Shown piece after piece: positions 5,774 to 6,397 of a stretch of 6,397 nucleotides of DNA (positions within the stretch are counted from its first letter, which is position 1; each line of letters begins with the position of its first letter). Origin of the DNA: Acidobacteriaceae bacterium (GTDB lineage Bacteria > Acidobacteriota > Terriglobia > Terriglobales > Acidobacteriaceae); contig PMBA01000342.1 in the NCBI GenBank assembly GCA_003152795.1, positions 10,562 to 16,958 of the forward strand, written 5' to 3'. The position numbers and the translations under genes are program-made. The notes under the pieces are model-generated. The model searched no databases, was not told the origin of the DNA, and was given only the letters and a program-made list of their open reading frames with translations.

Positions 5774-5917
5774 GTGCAGCCTCCTTCAGGAGCAAACGGC
5801 GAATGGTTGGAATTCGCACGCGAGGCTACGACAAAGGGGAGGGTGCGGTCAAGAGGGGCGATCGGGGCCGTGGATCCGTGAACAGCTGATAAAGCTCTGT
5901 GAAAAAAGCGTGCACCG
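5774..5917. other. 144-base intergenic stretch
   Basis: It lies between the CTP-synthase-related gene and the membrane-protein gene, both on the minus strand. Reading the minus strand, a T6 run (5902-5907 region) comes about ten bases after the stop codon, preceded only by the short palindrome GTGCAC, so it is a poor intrinsic terminator. Further on are the weak -35-like TTGACC and the strong AAGGAGG of the downstream gene. The spacing suggests that the membrane-protein gene has its own promoter. I see no other gene. Confidence 0.45.
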
Positions 5918-6397
5918 TCAGGTGAGGATGGAGTCGTCGAGCCGCTTGTGGCGGAAGTCGGCGACGTGCTGGAGGAAGGCCATGATCAGCGGGTGCGGGT
6001 TATCTTCGCGGGAGGAAAGTTGGGGTTGGAATAAGGTCGCGATGAAAAAGGAGTGCGCGGGAGATTCGATGGCGCGGCATTCTTCCTGGGAGCCACGGGC
6101 CACGACTGGAAAGCCCGCTTCCATGGCCATCCATTCGAACTCTGGATTCACTTCGTAGTTGCAGAAGAATTCTTGCTCGATCGTTTCCTTTCCGTAATAC
6201 GCCGCGATATAGGAGCCGGGACGAAGGCGGATCTGGTTCATTTTGCCGGAGAGTTTGGGTGCATTCGGATCACGATTGGGAACGGCGCAGGCGACGGGAT
6301 AGATGACGATATTTTTGGCGCGGGGGTCTTCTTCAGCGGTGGTGGCGTCGTGGACGCCGAGCACGTTGCGAGCGCACTCGATGAGCGTGTACTGGAA
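5918..6397 (-). CDS. CTP synthase glutaminase-domain-related protein (3' part)
   Basis: The visible 159 residues are the C-terminal part of a class-I glutamine amidotransferase-like protein, closest in pattern to the CTP synthase glutaminase domain. FQYTLIECARNVLGVHDATTAEED (visible residues 1-24) matches the stretch after the nucleophile ('MQxxVIEFARNVxGLxDAxSTEF'). Then follow KLSGKMNQIRLRPGSY (like 'GGTMRLGxY'), FFCNYEVNPEF (77-87, like 'RHRYEVN') and HSFFIATLFQPQLSSREDNPHPLIMAFLQHV (115-145), the usual C-terminal end. In CTP synthase this last motif reads FHPE and supplies catalytic His and Glu; here both are Gln. The family known as 'CTP synthase C-terminal region-related (seleno)protein' is the best fit, by recollection. 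The frame is open to the window edge, so GTG 6364 is not the start; the start and the nucleophile lie beyond 6397. It is not a full CTP synthase as far as visible. Role unknown. Confidence 0.82.
   Translation of the reverse strand, partial: FQYTLIECARNVLGVHDATTAEEDPRAKNIVIYPVACAVPNRDPNAPKLSGKMNQIRLRPGSYIAAYYGKETIEQEFFCNYEVNPEFEWMAMEAGFPVVARGSQEECRAIESPAHSFFIATLFQPQLSSREDNPHPLIMAFLQHVADFRHKRLDDSILT

Noticed and set aside
5402..5881. 159-codon plus-strand frame opposite the four-helix membrane protein
   Set aside because: Acidic, low-pattern product; the opposite strand has a perfect ribosome site and a conserved membrane protein.
6362..6364. GTG as the start of the CTP-synthase-related gene
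   Set aside because: The frame is open upstream to the window edge and encodes FQYTLIECARN, which aligns with the conserved glutaminase segment, so the gene begins outside the window.

Overview
The window reads as an ordinary stretch of chromosome from a GC-rich, soil-type bacterium. The gene set suggests Acidobacteriota: a secreted YncE-type propeller, a small secreted protein with an EPPxHPEHAxYAPM core, a secreted LssY C-terminal protein, a four-helix membrane protein ending in GWLWPR, and scattered REP-like and CACxGxGGG intergenic repeats. The taxon is inferred from family resemblance, not from a marker gene. I see no tRNA, rRNA, CRISPR array, insertion sequence or phage gene.

Layout, left to right. 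Bases 1-212 hold at most one tiny ORF (97-216, +), whose stop shares a CTAG with the stop of the next gene. A YncE-like beta-propeller lies on the minus strand (213-1226). A 410-base intergenic region (1227-1636) carries a short CACxGxGGG repeat, an ACAATTG operator-like repeat and a structured leader. The leader runs into a small secreted protein on the plus strand (1637-1951). A 123-base gap with two hairpins, one a strong REP-like stem, separates it from a convergent minus-strand gene (2075-3301). That gene encodes a secreted protein with a LecA-like N-terminal domain and an LssY C-terminal domain.

A 75-base divergent intergenic region then leads into a plus-strand operon of two overlapping genes: a TauE/SafE-family permease (3377-4213) and a DUF1634 membrane protein (4213-4647). 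Facing it on the minus strand is a probable two-gene operon, a TTG-started four-helix membrane protein of unknown function (5204-5773) followed 28 bases later by a DinB-superfamily protein (4672-5175). Further upstream on the same strand is the 3' part of a gene that runs off the right edge. It encodes a protein related to the glutaminase domain of CTP synthase, in which the visible part of the catalytic triad is replaced (FQPQ instead of FHPE).

Functionally the best-supported module is the permease plus DUF1634 pair, probably export or uptake of a sulfur oxyanion, an organosulfur compound or another small anion. The other genes look like independent units. The points most worth a second look are the altered CTP-synthase-like protein, the LecA-LssY fusion, the DUF1634 partner protein and the structured leader of the small secreted protein. 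I do not see a clearly new multi-gene system here.
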